Shown here: piece by piece, positions 15,279 through 23,924 of the stretch
How positions within the stretch are numbered: the first letter of the stretch is position 1
Layout: every line of letters begins with the position of its first letter
DNA from: Bacteroidota bacterium
GTDB lineage: Bacteria; Bacteroidota; Ignavibacteria; Kapaibacteriales; UBA2268
Assembly: GCA_009777815.1 (NCBI GenBank)
Contig: WRLB01000009.1
Span: 1 to 38,394 of the forward strand
DNA: 38,394 bases
Direction: 5' to 3'
Program-made: the position numbers and the translations under genes
Notes under the pieces: model-generated
Told to the model about the DNA's origin: nothing
Seen by the model: only the letters and a program-made list of their open reading frames with translations
The model's database searches: none

Positions 15279-15509
15279 TATATTTGTATTGTATTTTTTT
15301 TAATAATGTTTTTTGAAAAAAAAGTGATGTTTGTATTGTAATTTTTTAATAATGTTTTTTGAAAAAAAAGTGATGTTTGTATTGTAATTTTTTTAATAAT
15401 GTTTTTTGAAAAAAAAGTTATATTTGTATTGTAGTTTTTTTAATAATTTAAAAAAAAGTTATGTTTGCATTGTAATTTTTTAATAATAATAAAAAAAAAG
15501 TTATATTTG
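15279..15509 (+). repeat. Six tandem promoter-like repeats upstream of the Cys-rich operon
   Basis: Six near-copies of A-tract + GT(T/G)AT(A/G)TTTG + (T/C)ATTGTA + T-tract. The -7-like boxes begin at 15279 (TATATTTG), 15326 and 15372 (GATGTTTG, first base off consensus), 15419 (TATATTTG), 15460 (TATGTTTG) and 15502 (TATATTTG), spaced 41-47 bp apart. The last lies 54 bases before ATG 15564. The A- and T-runs make copy number prone to slippage. Confidence 0.75.
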
Positions 15510-15563
15510 CAAATAATAAAATTGATATTTATTTTTTTTATTAAATATATAGGAATATAGATT

Positions 15564-16172
15564 ATGAAATCTTATTCGCAAATTGTAGCCGTAGCGCTCA
15601 TGAGTATATTGTTGCTCGCCTGTGAAGACAGCGATAATGCAACAAAAGTAAAAGAAAAAGAAACCCTTCAAACTTTAAGTTCCTTGGAAGGAACGGAGTG
15701 GGTCCACCATCCTGACACGGACCCAGAAAGTATTAATTGGTTTAACAATTCGCATAATCCTAAAAATGGCGCAGTTATGCCTGATACTGTTGTAATTAAG
15801 TTCTTGGAAAATGGCAGAATTGATGAGCCATCATTTCCATATTCAGCCCAGTATTATGATTATTCTTATACTGATCCTTATGTCAGTATTGTTTTGTCAT
15901 TTAATGCTGACCGGCCGGATCCTTCAGATTTTAATGATTCTAATAGAAATTCTGTTGCTGGATTGCAAAATAAGTATAACTTGTGTTCATTAACAATAGA
16001 TGAACCAATATGTGATCCTCTTAAATGCAAATACAACGACGGATATTCTTACAGTGATACTTGTTGTCGCTGTGAGTTGTATTACTGGTTCCTCGGTAAA
16101 GTAGAAGGGGACACAATGCATCTGATAGGACCTTATAATTGTAGAGATATTTATCTCGTAAGGAGGAAGTAA
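15564..16172 (+). CDS. Lipoprotein with cysteine-rich C-terminus, unknown function
   Basis: 202 residues. Signal MKSYSQIVAVALMSILLLAC with lipobox LLAC (acylated Cys20). After a polar linker, residues about 42-110 (LEGTEWVHH...VVIKFLENGRIDEPSFPYS) look like a lipocalin/META-type 'how much remains' beta-barrel pattern (EGTxW...F..NG), but this is only suggestive. The C-terminal third has seven further cysteines (CSL...CDPLKC...CCRC...YNC). It is the first gene of an operon with the 24-cysteine protein that begins five bases after its stop. Its final codons AGG AGG AAG double as the ribosome-binding site of that gene (16161-16166). Not recognised beyond this. Confidence 0.55.
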   Translation: MKSYSQIVAVALMSILLLACEDSDNATKVKEKETLQTLSSLEGTEWVHHPDTDPESINWFNNSHNPKNGAVMPDTVVIKFLENGRIDEPSFPYSAQYYDYSYTDPYVSIVLSFNADRPDPSDFNDSNRNSVAGLQNKYNLCSLTIDEPICDPLKCKYNDGYSYSDTCCRCELYYWFLGKVEGDTMHLIGPYNCRDIYLVRRK

Positions 16173-16177
16173 ATACA

Positions 16178-16915
16178 ATGAAAGGTGCAAGAAAAAGAAA
16201 ATTTAAGTATAAAGGAATACTTATAAAAAATGTAGCACTATTATTAGTGTCTATTGCTTTAGCAAGTAATATTTATGCTAAAGTGCTTCCAAAAGCAGCA
16301 CTTCCACACGCTACAAATCCTTGTGGAGGTGGTATGACGGCTAAACAATTGTTGCAAATGTCAGGTATGCACGAAAGAGAATTTTGCGATTGTTTCCCGT
16401 GTTTATGCTGTGAATGTGGCGATTCTGTTTATGTTAATGAGCAGAATTGTGACAATTGCCCTTCACAAGACACAGTCCGAAAAATATGTTGCCCAGGAAC
16501 TCCTAAAGAACAAATTGTTTGGTGGCTTTGCTGCGACCCTAAAGGAGAACCGCCTTGTGATTGTTGCGATAGTATCCCTAATGAACCTTGCGACCTAAAT
16601 GATTGCCAACTTCCTCGTCAGAGAGTAGTATTTTATCTTCATATGAATTACAGCGTGCCAGATTTTTCTGTTAAACTTAAAGAGTTTTCTGCAATAATTA
16701 AACGATATGGCGGAAAAACCTGTTGTGAAGAATTTCTTGATCAAAATGGTATACCTGGTAACTGTGCAAATGGATATGAGGGACGTATTAATGCTTGTGT
16801 TGATCCTGCCTATATTACAAATATAGTAAATGAGTCACATGCAATTGGCTTTGATCAGGAAACTAATGGGCAGGTAGGAATAAATGGTAATCACTGTTGG
16901 TGTTTATCTAAATAA
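16178..16915 (+). CDS. Secreted 24-cysteine protein, unknown function
   Basis: 245 residues. A basic N-terminus (MKGARKRKFKYKG) and hydrophobic core (NVALLLVSIALASNIYA) form a signal peptide, probably cut after YA. The mature protein holds 24 cysteines, many in CC and CxC clusters (FCDCFPCLCCECG, PPCDCCD, KTCCEE, HCWC). The best-spaced ribosome site of the locus (AGGAGG, 11 bases upstream) drives it. Such density suggests a disulfide-stabilised envelope protein or metal binding; no haem CxxCH motif is present, so it is not a cytochrome. A non-cysteine segment (about 148-180, RQRVVFYLHMNYSVPDFSVKLKEFSAIIKRYGG) looks like a compact alpha/beta insert. No family recognised. Coding potential is high given signal peptide, operon spacing and composition. 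Confidence 0.65.
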   Translation: MKGARKRKFKYKGILIKNVALLLVSIALASNIYAKVLPKAALPHATNPCGGGMTAKQLLQMSGMHEREFCDCFPCLCCECGDSVYVNEQNCDNCPSQDTVRKICCPGTPKEQIVWWLCCDPKGEPPCDCCDSIPNEPCDLNDCQLPRQRVVFYLHMNYSVPDFSVKLKEFSAIIKRYGGKTCCEEFLDQNGIPGNCANGYEGRINACVDPAYITNIVNESHAIGFDQETNGQVGINGNHCWCLSK

Positions 16916-16963
16916 TAGATAGACGTAAAGAAGTGAAAAGTTTGATTTTAAACTATCACGGAT

Positions 16964-17043
16964 AACTTGTTTTAGCATCACCTTGTATAAAATAAGGTGA
17001 TGTTGAAACAAGTTCTGTATAACAACCATTCGCTATACAGAAC
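16964..17043. terminator. Two overlapping hairpins after the Cys-rich operon
   Basis: The first, 16964-17014, pairs AACTTGTTT.A.CATCACCTT with AAGGTGATG.T.AAACAAGTT (about 20 bp with two mismatches). The second, 17012-17043, pairs GTTCTGTATA with TATACAGAAC. The two share three bases, so they are mutually exclusive. The first resembles the dispersed GAACTTGTTTCAGCAT repeat family. Probable transcription end. Confidence 0.5.
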
Positions 17044-17062
17044 GATTAAAAACCATTTAAAT

Positions 17063-17431
17063 ATGAATAAAAAACATAAAATTCTTATAAAAAAAATATG
17101 CAATAAAGTTGCACAAATATCTCTTATATATCTTTGTTTTCATTTTGCTTATAAACTTTATATAGTGGGTTTTCATTGGATAGCATTTATAATAATATCA
17201 TTTGGTTTGTTTGTGTTATTATGCAATATGCTTTTACTTTTTAGAACTACTATTATTAAAAAAAATACTATCAAAAAAATACTTAATATAAGTGTTAATA
17301 TAGGATTAATATTGCTTTTTGTTTGTGGTATTTATTACGAGTCAGATAATTATTTATTAGTTTGTGCGAGTATTTTTTGTATTTTAATCCTTATAATAGG
17401 CACAATGTTGGCTTATTTAAAGAAAAAATAA
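17063..17431 (+). CDS. Small integral membrane protein, unknown
   Basis: 122 residues from ATG 17063 (MNKKHKILIKK). An in-frame ATG at 16997 would start inside the hairpin region and is not preferred. Four hydrophobic segments (about residues 17-37, 40-63, 72-92 and 95-118) and lysine-rich ends suggest an inner-membrane protein. No family recognised. It ends nine bases before rsmH, and may be cotranscribed with it. No clear promoter. It could be a lineage-specific gene. Confidence 0.5.
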   Translation: MNKKHKILIKKICNKVAQISLIYLCFHFAYKLYIVGFHWIAFIIISFGLFVLLCNMLLLFRTTIIKKNTIKKILNISVNIGLILLFVCGIYYESDNYLLVCASIFCILILIIGTMLAYLKKK

Positions 17432-17440
17432 AAAACTAAT

Positions 17441-18448
17441 TTGAAAAATATAAATAAAAAAGAAAGAACAGAATACGATTATCATCAGCCCGTTTTGTTG
17501 AACGAAAGTATAAATTACTTGTTTAATGAAAAGTTTTCGGGTGTTCCAAATCAAATATACGTAGATGGAACACTCGGAGGTGGCGGACATACCGCTATCA
17601 TTTTGCAAAAACTAAAAACTATCGGGGGAAAAGTTTTTGCCTTTGATAAAGACACGACCGCCATTGCGTGGGGAAATAATTTGTTTGAGGAAGAAATAAA
17701 AACGCCATCTCCGAGCATTTCTCTACATAATAATTCTTTTACAAAAGCGAAAGATATTCTTGCTGAACAAGGTATTTTCGATGTAAATGGTATTATTTTG
17801 GATTTAGGAGTATCGTCTAAACAGTTAGATAGCAATCAATGTGGTATCAGTTATCGTTTTGATAGTCCGATAGATATGCGTTTTGATGCCGAACTAAATC
17901 CTAATAAGCCAAGTGCAAAAGATATATTAAATACCTACCCCGAAGATAAGTTATCGGCAATTTTTTTCAAATATGGAGAAGAACCTAAAAGCAAAATAAT
18001 TGCTAAAGAAATCACTGCATATAGAAAAAATAAGCCAATAGAAACCACTTTAGAATTACGCACAATTATAGAAAAATGTGTCCGCAATCCAATAAAATCA
18101 CCAACATTATCTCGTATCTTTCAAGCAATTAGAATTGAAGTTAATAACGAACTAACTGAACTAAAAGATGCACTTATCAATATCATACCAATTCTAAAAT
18201 CAGGTGGGCGAATAGTAGTAATTTCATATCACTCGCTTGAAGATAGAATCGTAAAAGATATTTTTAGAGAATACTCGTTTGTTCCAAAAGAAAACAAATA
18301 TAAAATCAAAGAACTACCTAATATCATATCAAAACGTGTGCCAATTTTAAAGCTTTTAATATCAAAACCTTACGTCCCGTCAGAAATAGAAATATCTCAA
18401 AATCCACGTTCCCGAAGTGCAAAAATGCGAATAGCAGAAAAGATATAA
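17441..18448 (+). CDS. rsmH: 16S rRNA (cytosine1402-N4)-methyltransferase
   Basis: 335 residues. RsmH (MraW) adds a methyl group to N4 of C1402 in the decoding centre, using S-adenosylmethionine. Motifs: YHQPVLLNES (14-23), SAM loop YVDGTLGGGGHTAIIL, acidic end of strand 2 FDKDTTAI, DLGVSSKQLD, DSPIDMRFD, RIFQAIRIEVNNEL and GGRIVVISYHSLEDRIVKDIF. The start is TTG 17441, since no in-frame ATG precedes the conserved N-terminus. In most bacteria it belongs to the dcw cell-division cluster next to mraZ, ftsL and ftsI. Here it stands alone after a small membrane protein and faces a convergent gene, so the cluster is broken. Firm identification. Confidence 0.95.
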   Translation: MKNINKKERTEYDYHQPVLLNESINYLFNEKFSGVPNQIYVDGTLGGGGHTAIILQKLKTIGGKVFAFDKDTTAIAWGNNLFEEEIKTPSPSISLHNNSFTKAKDILAEQGIFDVNGIILDLGVSSKQLDSNQCGISYRFDSPIDMRFDAELNPNKPSAKDILNTYPEDKLSAIFFKYGEEPKSKIIAKEITAYRKNKPIETTLELRTIIEKCVRNPIKSPTLSRIFQAIRIEVNNELTELKDALINIIPILKSGGRIVVISYHSLEDRIVKDIFREYSFVPKENKYKIKELPNIISKRVPILKLLISKPYVPSEIEISQNPRSRSAKMRIAEKI

Positions 18449-18458
18449 GTAGAGAACT

Positions 18459-18494
18459 AAAAATGTATTCTGTCATACACGACATAACATTTTT
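18459..18494. terminator. Bidirectional hairpin between rsmH and the tricorn fragment
   Basis: AAAAATGT / ACATTTTT outer stem with an inner TGTC/GACA pair. A- and T-rich arms allow termination in both directions between these convergent genes. Confidence 0.6.
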
Positions 18495-18514
18495 AGATAG
18501 GTGGCAAATGTTTT

Positions 18515-19552
18515 TTATTTAGAACTATTGATAGGGACGATAAATATTTCGCCTCTTGCATTTATAAGACCACGCTTGCCATCAGGCGAGATATCAAAAT
18601 TATTTATACGGCTTTTCACATCAATTAGTTCATCACGTGAAGTAATTTCATCATCAATAACTTTTATTTTAATTTGCTTTATTTCTTCATTATCAAGCCG
18701 CATTGTATATAAATATCCTGCATTTTCAAACGAAATATGATTCTTGCCAAGTGAAGGAAACTTTGCATCAAAGTCCTTAAAATTAGTAATTTTTCGTGTC
18801 TGTGTTGTGTTTAAATCATAGCAATAAAGATTCATTCTATTATCTCTGTCGCTTAAATAATAAATCTTATTTTCTGTCCACATTGGAATTATATTTTGTG
18901 CAGGATTATTAGTAATATTTGTTAATTCTTTGGTGTTAAAATCATAAATCCATATATCGTCTGCCTGTCCTCCGCGATAGCGTTTCCACGTTCTATATTC
19001 TCTAAAAATTCTATTATAAGCCATTTTAGTTTCGTCAGGTGAAAAAGAAGCAAATCCACTTTTCGGCACAGGAACATCAACAGGCAAACCACTTCCATCA
19101 GCATTTGTTTTATACAATTTACCTATTGCTCCATTCCATGTTTCCATTTTCCCACGATAAATAATTTGCTTGCCGTCAGATGTCCATTGCATAATTATTT
19201 TATCAGGACCGCGTCTATCTGTCATATTCGGATGATCCATAGAATAAGTAATTCGCTTTGGTGTTCCGCCATTTATAGACATCGTATATATTTCAGGATT
19301 GCCATCATATTCGCCGATAAAAGCAATTGTTTGCCCATCAGGTGAAAACCTTGATATATGTTCTATTCCGATATGTGAAGTAAGTTTTGTAGCAAGCCCG
19401 CCATCAAGAGAAGCAATATAGATATTACCACCATAAGTAAATGTAATATGCTTATCAGAAGTATTAGGATAGCGTAAAAGACGTGTTTCTTCATCTTGAC
19501 TATATAAAAACACAGGCACAAAAAATAAAAATAATGCTATTAATTTTTTCAT
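18515..19552 (-). CDS. Tricorn-protease-like N-terminal beta-propeller, truncated
   Basis: 345 residues from ATG 19552 (MKKLIALFLFFVPVFLYSQDEE, a clear signal peptide). A longer frame begins inside a terminator hairpin at 19621 and is rejected. The mature part is made of WD40/TolB-like blades: RLLRYPNTSDKHITFTYGGNIYIASLDGGLATKLTSH, SRFSPDGQTIAFIGEYDGNPEIYTMSINGG, WTSDGKQIIYRGK, ASFSPDETKMAYNRIFREYRTWKRYRGG, FDISPDGKRGLINARGEIFIVPI. These match the N-terminal propeller of bacterial tricorn-type S41 peptidases, which are usually about 1050-1100 residues with a second propeller, PDZ and protease domains. All of that is missing; the gene stops right after the first propeller. It is either a remnant or a domesticated propeller. 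It is driven by the last promoter of array C. Confidence 0.7.
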   Translation of the reverse strand: MKKLIALFLFFVPVFLYSQDEETRLLRYPNTSDKHITFTYGGNIYIASLDGGLATKLTSHIGIEHISRFSPDGQTIAFIGEYDGNPEIYTMSINGGTPKRITYSMDHPNMTDRRGPDKIIMQWTSDGKQIIYRGKMETWNGAIGKLYKTNADGSGLPVDVPVPKSGFASFSPDETKMAYNRIFREYRTWKRYRGGQADDIWIYDFNTKELTNITNNPAQNIIPMWTENKIYYLSDRDNRMNLYCYDLNTTQTRKITNFKDFDAKFPSLGKNHISFENAGYLYTMRLDNEEIKQIKIKVIDDEITSRDELIDVKSRINNFDISPDGKRGLINARGEIFIVPINSSK

Positions 19553-19569
19553 ATTTATAATAGTTTTTT

Positions 19570-20238
19570 CAAAAATACACTTTTTTCTATAAAAATAAAA
19601 AAACAGCAAAGCCGAAGCCATGCTGTTAAATTATGCTTATTTACAACGAGTATAAACTCATCACCACAAAAATAACTTTTTTCTATAAATAAAAAAAAAC
19701 AGCAAAGCCGAAGCCCTGCTGTTAAAAAAATATGATCTTCTAAAAAAATTACTACAAAAATAACTTTTTTTCATAAAAAAAAACAGCAAAACCGAAGCCA
19801 TGCTGTTAAAGTTTATTTTTTATGGTAAAATAATATCAATTACAAAAATACACTTTTTTTATAAATAAAAAAACAGCAAAACCGAAGCCCTGCTGTTAAA
19901 AAAATTATGATCTTCATAAAAAAAACTTACTACAAAAATAACTTTTTTATATAAAAAAACAGCAAAACCGAAGCCCTGCTGTTAAAGGTACAAAATTTTA
20001 AAAATGTTTTCAAAAAAAACATTTTCACCACAAAAATACACTTTTTTCTATAAATAAAAAAACAGCAAAACCGAAGCCCTGCTGTTAAAATAATAATTTA
20101 TACCTATGAAATAATAGCTAAAAGCATATTATTTATTACAAAAATACACTTTTTTCTATAAATAAAAAAAAACAGCAAAACCGAAGCCCTGCTGTTAAAG
20201 TAATATGTTTCAAAACAAAAAAACAAAATGCAAAAATA
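19570..20238 (-). repeat. Array C: seven promoter-spacer-UUCG-terminator units
   Basis: Minus-strand array in the gap between two minus-strand genes. -7 boxes (TATTTTTG on the minus strand) occupy 20231-20238, 20139-20146, 20031-20038, 19933-19940, 19843-19850, 19755-19762, 19667-19674 and finally 19570-19577, which serves the tricorn-like gene. Seven 26-nt hairpins lie at 20171-20196, 20061-20086, 19958-19983, 19872-19897, 19782-19807, 19698-19723 and 19602-19627, all with AACAGCA / TGCTGTT arms, cUUCGg loop and T-run in the minus-strand sense. The period is 88-108 bp. Spacers contain inverted repeats such as AAAATGTTTT/AAAACATTTT, TTATGA-AGA-TCATAA, TTATTTT/AAAATAA and GAGT-TTAT-ACTC. Units 4 and 6 have related spacers. 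Confidence 0.85.
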
Positions 20239-20262
20239 TGCTTTTTGAATGAAAAACAATTC

Positions 20263-22737
20263 CTACACTCTTCCGCCTCCGCTGTCACCGCCTTGGCTCC
20301 CGCCACCGCCGTCTTCGTCTCTTCGTTTCATACTTTCCTTATAATCGTTAATCTTATACGAAATACCTAATGAAAAGCCACGCCTACCCCAACTCGAATT
20401 ATATGAATGAGAGTAAAAATAATCACCAAAAGTAATGTATTCATTGTTTTTAGGAGCAATTAAATTGCTGAAATTAGCACGCAAAGATAATTTATCTTCT
20501 AACATAGAATAACTTGCTCCCGCTCCTAACTGATAAAAAGCACTACTTGACCCTTGCAAATTTAAACTCGAAGGCGAATACCAAAAGAAAGAACTCAAAC
20601 GCAACTTTTTTAATACACTGATATATGTATTTGCATTAGCAGACCACGAAGTATGCTCCCGTGTTGCAATACCAAGTGATGGTGCTGCCATTTTAGAGTG
20701 CGATAAACCTGCTGAAGCATTTAAACTCCACCATTCAGTAATTTGTTGTTGAACAGATAAATTAGCACCAAATCTTTGATTAATTCCTGCATTTATTGGA
20801 TAAGTTAATATACCACCCCATTCAGTAATTGTGTTATAACTTTCAGATGAATTATCTGTGTTATTAAAATTAAATGATGTGTTTATAGTTGTTTTTGGAG
20901 TAAATAACATATAATTTGCACTATAAGAGTTATAATATGAAGGTTGTAAATCAGGATTGCCAACGCTTACAGAAGTAGAATCATAAATTCGCATATATGG
21001 ATTAAATTGATTATACCAAGGACGTGATAACCTTCTTGAATAACCGACTCCAAACGTATGTTTAACTCCAATCATATATCTTAAATTAACAGATGGCATC
21101 CAACTTAAATAATCCTGTCCGAATGTTGTATCGGCTGCATTAGATATAAAATCCCAATCAGTATATTCTGCTCTTAATCCACATCTATAAGAAAAACTTG
21201 ACCATTTTTTGCCAAGTGTAAAATATGCAGAATACACACCATTATCATATTCAATATCGTCAGATAACAACTTATTGAGTTCATAATCATCAAGCATATA
21301 ACTATATTGATTGCTGTTAGTTATGTTGCTTAATGTCCTATTATTAGTTCTAATTCCTGCACCTAAATTGCCAAACATTTCTAATGTTTTTTCATAATCA
21401 ACTTTAAAAGTAAAACTATTGTTAGAATTATCATTATCATTGTTAAACAATCGCATATATAATGTATCTATATCTCCCGCAGGATAGTAATAATAATCGT
21501 CAAAATTATCACTACTATTACCGCCATTATTGTAATATGCATCTACATATAAATTATGTCCTTTTTCCTCAAATTCCTTTTTATAATATAGCGAAGCACT
21601 GCCATTAAAATTATTAGATTTGCTATTAGAAGTATTTTCGTAATCCTGAATAAGCATATTAGAATTAGTAATATCATACTTGCTAAAACTATTATTAGAG
21701 CCATTTCCACCATTATAATTGAGAGTAAAAGTCATTGCATCTTTTTTAGTAATTTCATAATCAAGTCCTATGCTTCCGTTATTCCATCTGCTATTGTATT
21801 CTCTGTCACCATATCTATTGTTATATGTAGTATCAAAATTATTTATATCGGTTGTATCTAACCAAGTTTTTCTTAAGCCCGACCAATCGCTATAACCATC
21901 ATATTTAGAATAATTTGCACGAGCAAAGATATTTAATTTCCCTAATTTGAAATTTGCATTAACTCCTACATTATTATTTTTATTATACTTAAATTCAAAA
22001 TCACTACCATAACCTGCACTAATCATAGCATTAAAACCTCTATCTATTTCTTTTTTTAATTTAATATCAATTATACCTGATACTCCTTCGCTTTCATATT
22101 TAGCAGAAGGATTAGTAATTAACTCTACGCTTTCAACAAGTTCAGAACTTAATACTTTCAACATATCTTTTTCTGCCATTGGAGATTCTCTACCATCAAT
22201 TAATATCTTTGGTCGCATTCCATTCATTTTTACATTATCATCCATATCTACTTCTAAACTTGGAATCTTTCTAAGAACATCTAAAATATTGCTTTCGCCT
22301 GCTGTAATATCTTTTGTGATATTATATTTTCTGCTATCTATTCCTATTTCTACGAGTTCTTTTTCTGCTTCTACTGTAATTCCTTCTTGCAAAATATCGG
22401 ATACTTGCATTTTTATAGTATCTAATCTTTGCACTTTATTGGATGCTAAATTAATATCACTAATAAAATGATTTTCATATCCAACATATTTAATTTGAAT
22501 ATAGTATTGTCCATCGGCTGCAGATATAGTAAATTTGCCACTTTTATCTGTAATTGCTCCGCCTGCGATAGTGCTATCTTTTGCTTTATGAAGCACTACG
22601 GTAGCACTAATAAGTGGTTTGTTATCTTCATTATTGATAATAATTCCTGTTACTTTACCATTTTCTTTTGCGAAGGTATTTGCTTGTAAAATTAGAATAA
22701 ATACTAAAAGTATTATTTGTGTTTTTTTGATTTTCAT
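20263..22737 (-). CDS. TonB-dependent-receptor-like outer-membrane protein (CarboxypepD_reg-like, plug, barrel)
   Basis: 824 residues from ATG 22737 (MKIKKTQIILLVFILILQANTFA, signal peptide). A longer frame from 22767 overlaps the promoter and is rejected. A carboxypeptidase-regulatory-like domain follows (about 28-115: GKVTGIIINNEDNKPLISATVVLHKAKDSTIAGGAITDKSGKF). A plug domain comes next (about 140-225: NILDVLRKIPSLEVDMDDNVKMNGMRPKILIDGRESPM...ITNPSAKYESEGVSGIIDIKLKK), then a long barrel rich in Asn, Tyr and Ser. The layout matches the Bacteroidota 'outer membrane beta-barrel family 3' TonB-like proteins. The C-terminus is an unusual glycine-rich tail (DGGGGSQGGDSGGGRV). No SusD partner is adjacent, so the substrate is unknown. 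Confidence 0.82.
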   Translation of the reverse strand: MKIKKTQIILLVFILILQANTFAKENGKVTGIIINNEDNKPLISATVVLHKAKDSTIAGGAITDKSGKFTISAADGQYYIQIKYVGYENHFISDINLASNKVQRLDTIKMQVSDILQEGITVEAEKELVEIGIDSRKYNITKDITAGESNILDVLRKIPSLEVDMDDNVKMNGMRPKILIDGRESPMAEKDMLKVLSSELVESVELITNPSAKYESEGVSGIIDIKLKKEIDRGFNAMISAGYGSDFEFKYNKNNNVGVNANFKLGKLNIFARANYSKYDGYSDWSGLRKTWLDTTDINNFDTTYNNRYGDREYNSRWNNGSIGLDYEITKKDAMTFTLNYNGGNGSNNSFSKYDITNSNMLIQDYENTSNSKSNNFNGSASLYYKKEFEEKGHNLYVDAYYNNGGNSSDNFDDYYYYPAGDIDTLYMRLFNNDNDNSNNSFTFKVDYEKTLEMFGNLGAGIRTNNRTLSNITNSNQYSYMLDDYELNKLLSDDIEYDNGVYSAYFTLGKKWSSFSYRCGLRAEYTDWDFISNAADTTFGQDYLSWMPSVNLRYMIGVKHTFGVGYSRRLSRPWYNQFNPYMRIYDSTSVSVGNPDLQPSYYNSYSANYMLFTPKTTINTSFNFNNTDNSSESYNTITEWGGILTYPINAGINQRFGANLSVQQQITEWWSLNASAGLSHSKMAAPSLGIATREHTSWSANANTYISVLKKLRLSSFFWYSPSSLNLQGSSSAFYQLGAGASYSMLEDKLSLRANFSNLIAPKNNEYITFGDYFYSHSYNSSWGRRGFSLGISYKINDYKESMKRRDEDGGGGSQGGDSGGGRV

Positions 22738-22764
22738 ATCTTTTAAAATTGGATTATAAAGATA

Positions 22765-22772
22765 CAAAAATA
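22765..22772 (-). promoter_or_regulatory. Promoter -7 box for the TonB-like receptor
   Basis: TATTTTTG on the minus strand, 27 bases before ATG 22737. Its position fixes the start at 22737 rather than 22767. Confidence 0.65.
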
Positions 22773-22903
22773 AGGATTTTATAATAATTATTGCTTGAAA
22801 TATTTTTTAAAGATACATTTTTTGTATGTGTAATTTATATAAAATCTTAAACATTTTCGTTTATTTTTCTTATTTTAGCGAATATTATATTTATAATTAT
22901 GCA

Positions 22904-23911
22904 ATGGATATTAAAAATCTTTTTCCTAATATAGATTTTACAGATACAATAAAATGTATAAATAGTTCTAAAAATATAGTTATAACTACTCATATCAATC
23001 CTGATGGCGATGCTATTGGCTCTTCTTTATCTTTGTATTATGCCTTAACTAATATGAAAAAGAAAGTAAATATAATTATATCTGATAGTGGATGTCCTGA
23101 AATATATAAATTTCTTACTGATGCTGAAAAAATACAGCAATATAAACCAATTACTCATAATGAAAAAATACATTCTGCGGATACAATAATAGTAGTAGAT
23201 TGCGGAGAATTAGCACGAATCAACATTTTAGAAAAAATAATAAGAGAGGCACCAGCAAAAAAAATATTAATAGACCATCATATTAATTCTGAAAGATTTG
23301 CTGATTATTCTTGTGTAGATGAGAATGCTATTGCTACGGGTGAAATTATTTTTGCATTACTTAAGCAAGCAAATATCAAAATTAATAAACAAATTGCTGA
23401 TGCTCTGTATTGTTCTATTTATAGTGATTCGGGTGGATTTAGATTTTATAAAACAAGCCAAAGAACGCATTTTATAGCAGGATTATTACTTAAAGCAGGA
23501 ACGAATATTGACGAGATTTATGATAATGTATATAATAAAAATTCGTTATCAAAAATCCAAATACGTGGATTAGCAATGGCATCTATGAAAGCAGAATTAG
23601 ATGGAAAACTAATTTTTATGTTCGTTACAAAAAAAATGTTTCTACAAACAAAAGCAACAAACGAAGATACTGAAGAACTCACCCAAATCGCTTTATCTGT
23701 AAAAAATGTAAAAGTTGCTATTTTAATAAGAGAATATGATGACGGTTTAAGAGTATCTCTGCGTTCTAAACAAAACATTAATATAGAGCCGATTGCTAAA
23801 AAGTTTAATGGTGGCGGACATCTAAATGCTGCGGGCTGTAAATTAAATAACATTAGCACAGAAGATGCAAAAAAACTTTTAACAAAAGAAGTAGAAAAGA
23901 TTTTAAAGTAA
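22904..23911 (+). CDS. DHH-family phosphoesterase (NrnA-like oligoribonuclease / pAp phosphatase)
   Basis: 335 residues from ATG 22904 (MDIKNLFPNIDF); the open frame extends upstream to 22826 but that part is hydrophobic, promoter-proximal sequence. The DHH domain shows VITTHINPDGDAIGSSLSL (metal ligands), VVDCGELARI, and the name-giving KILIDHHIN. The C-terminal DHHA1 domain ends in KFNGGGHLNAAGCKL. Such enzymes degrade 2-5-nt RNA and dephosphorylate 3'-phosphoadenosine 5'-phosphate, linking RNA turnover and sulfur metabolism. Cytoplasmic, manganese-dependent by family. It is divergent from the receptor gene and convergent with the ROK kinase, 13 bases apart. Family is certain; the exact substrate is not. 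Confidence 0.9.
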   Translation: MDIKNLFPNIDFTDTIKCINSSKNIVITTHINPDGDAIGSSLSLYYALTNMKKKVNIIISDSGCPEIYKFLTDAEKIQQYKPITHNEKIHSADTIIVVDCGELARINILEKIIREAPAKKILIDHHINSERFADYSCVDENAIATGEIIFALLKQANIKINKQIADALYCSIYSDSGGFRFYKTSQRTHFIAGLLLKAGTNIDEIYDNVYNKNSLSKIQIRGLAMASMKAELDGKLIFMFVTKKMFLQTKATNEDTEELTQIALSVKNVKVAILIREYDDGLRVSLRSKQNINIEPIAKKFNGGGHLNAAGCKLNNISTEDAKKLLTKEVEKILK

Positions 23912-23924
23912 TATCAAACTATCC

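Noticed and set aside
15279-15509. Riboswitch or attenuator upstream of the Cys-rich operon
   Set aside because: Tandem A/T-tract repeats with -7 boxes explain the region; no conserved aptamer-like pairing was seen.
19553-19621. Extended start of the tricorn-like gene at 19621
   Set aside because: The extra 23 residues are encoded by a terminator hairpin and the promoter; the signal peptide begins at 19552.
22738-22767. Upstream start of the TonB-like receptor
   Set aside because: It falls on the promoter -7 box; ATG 22737 begins a normal signal peptide.
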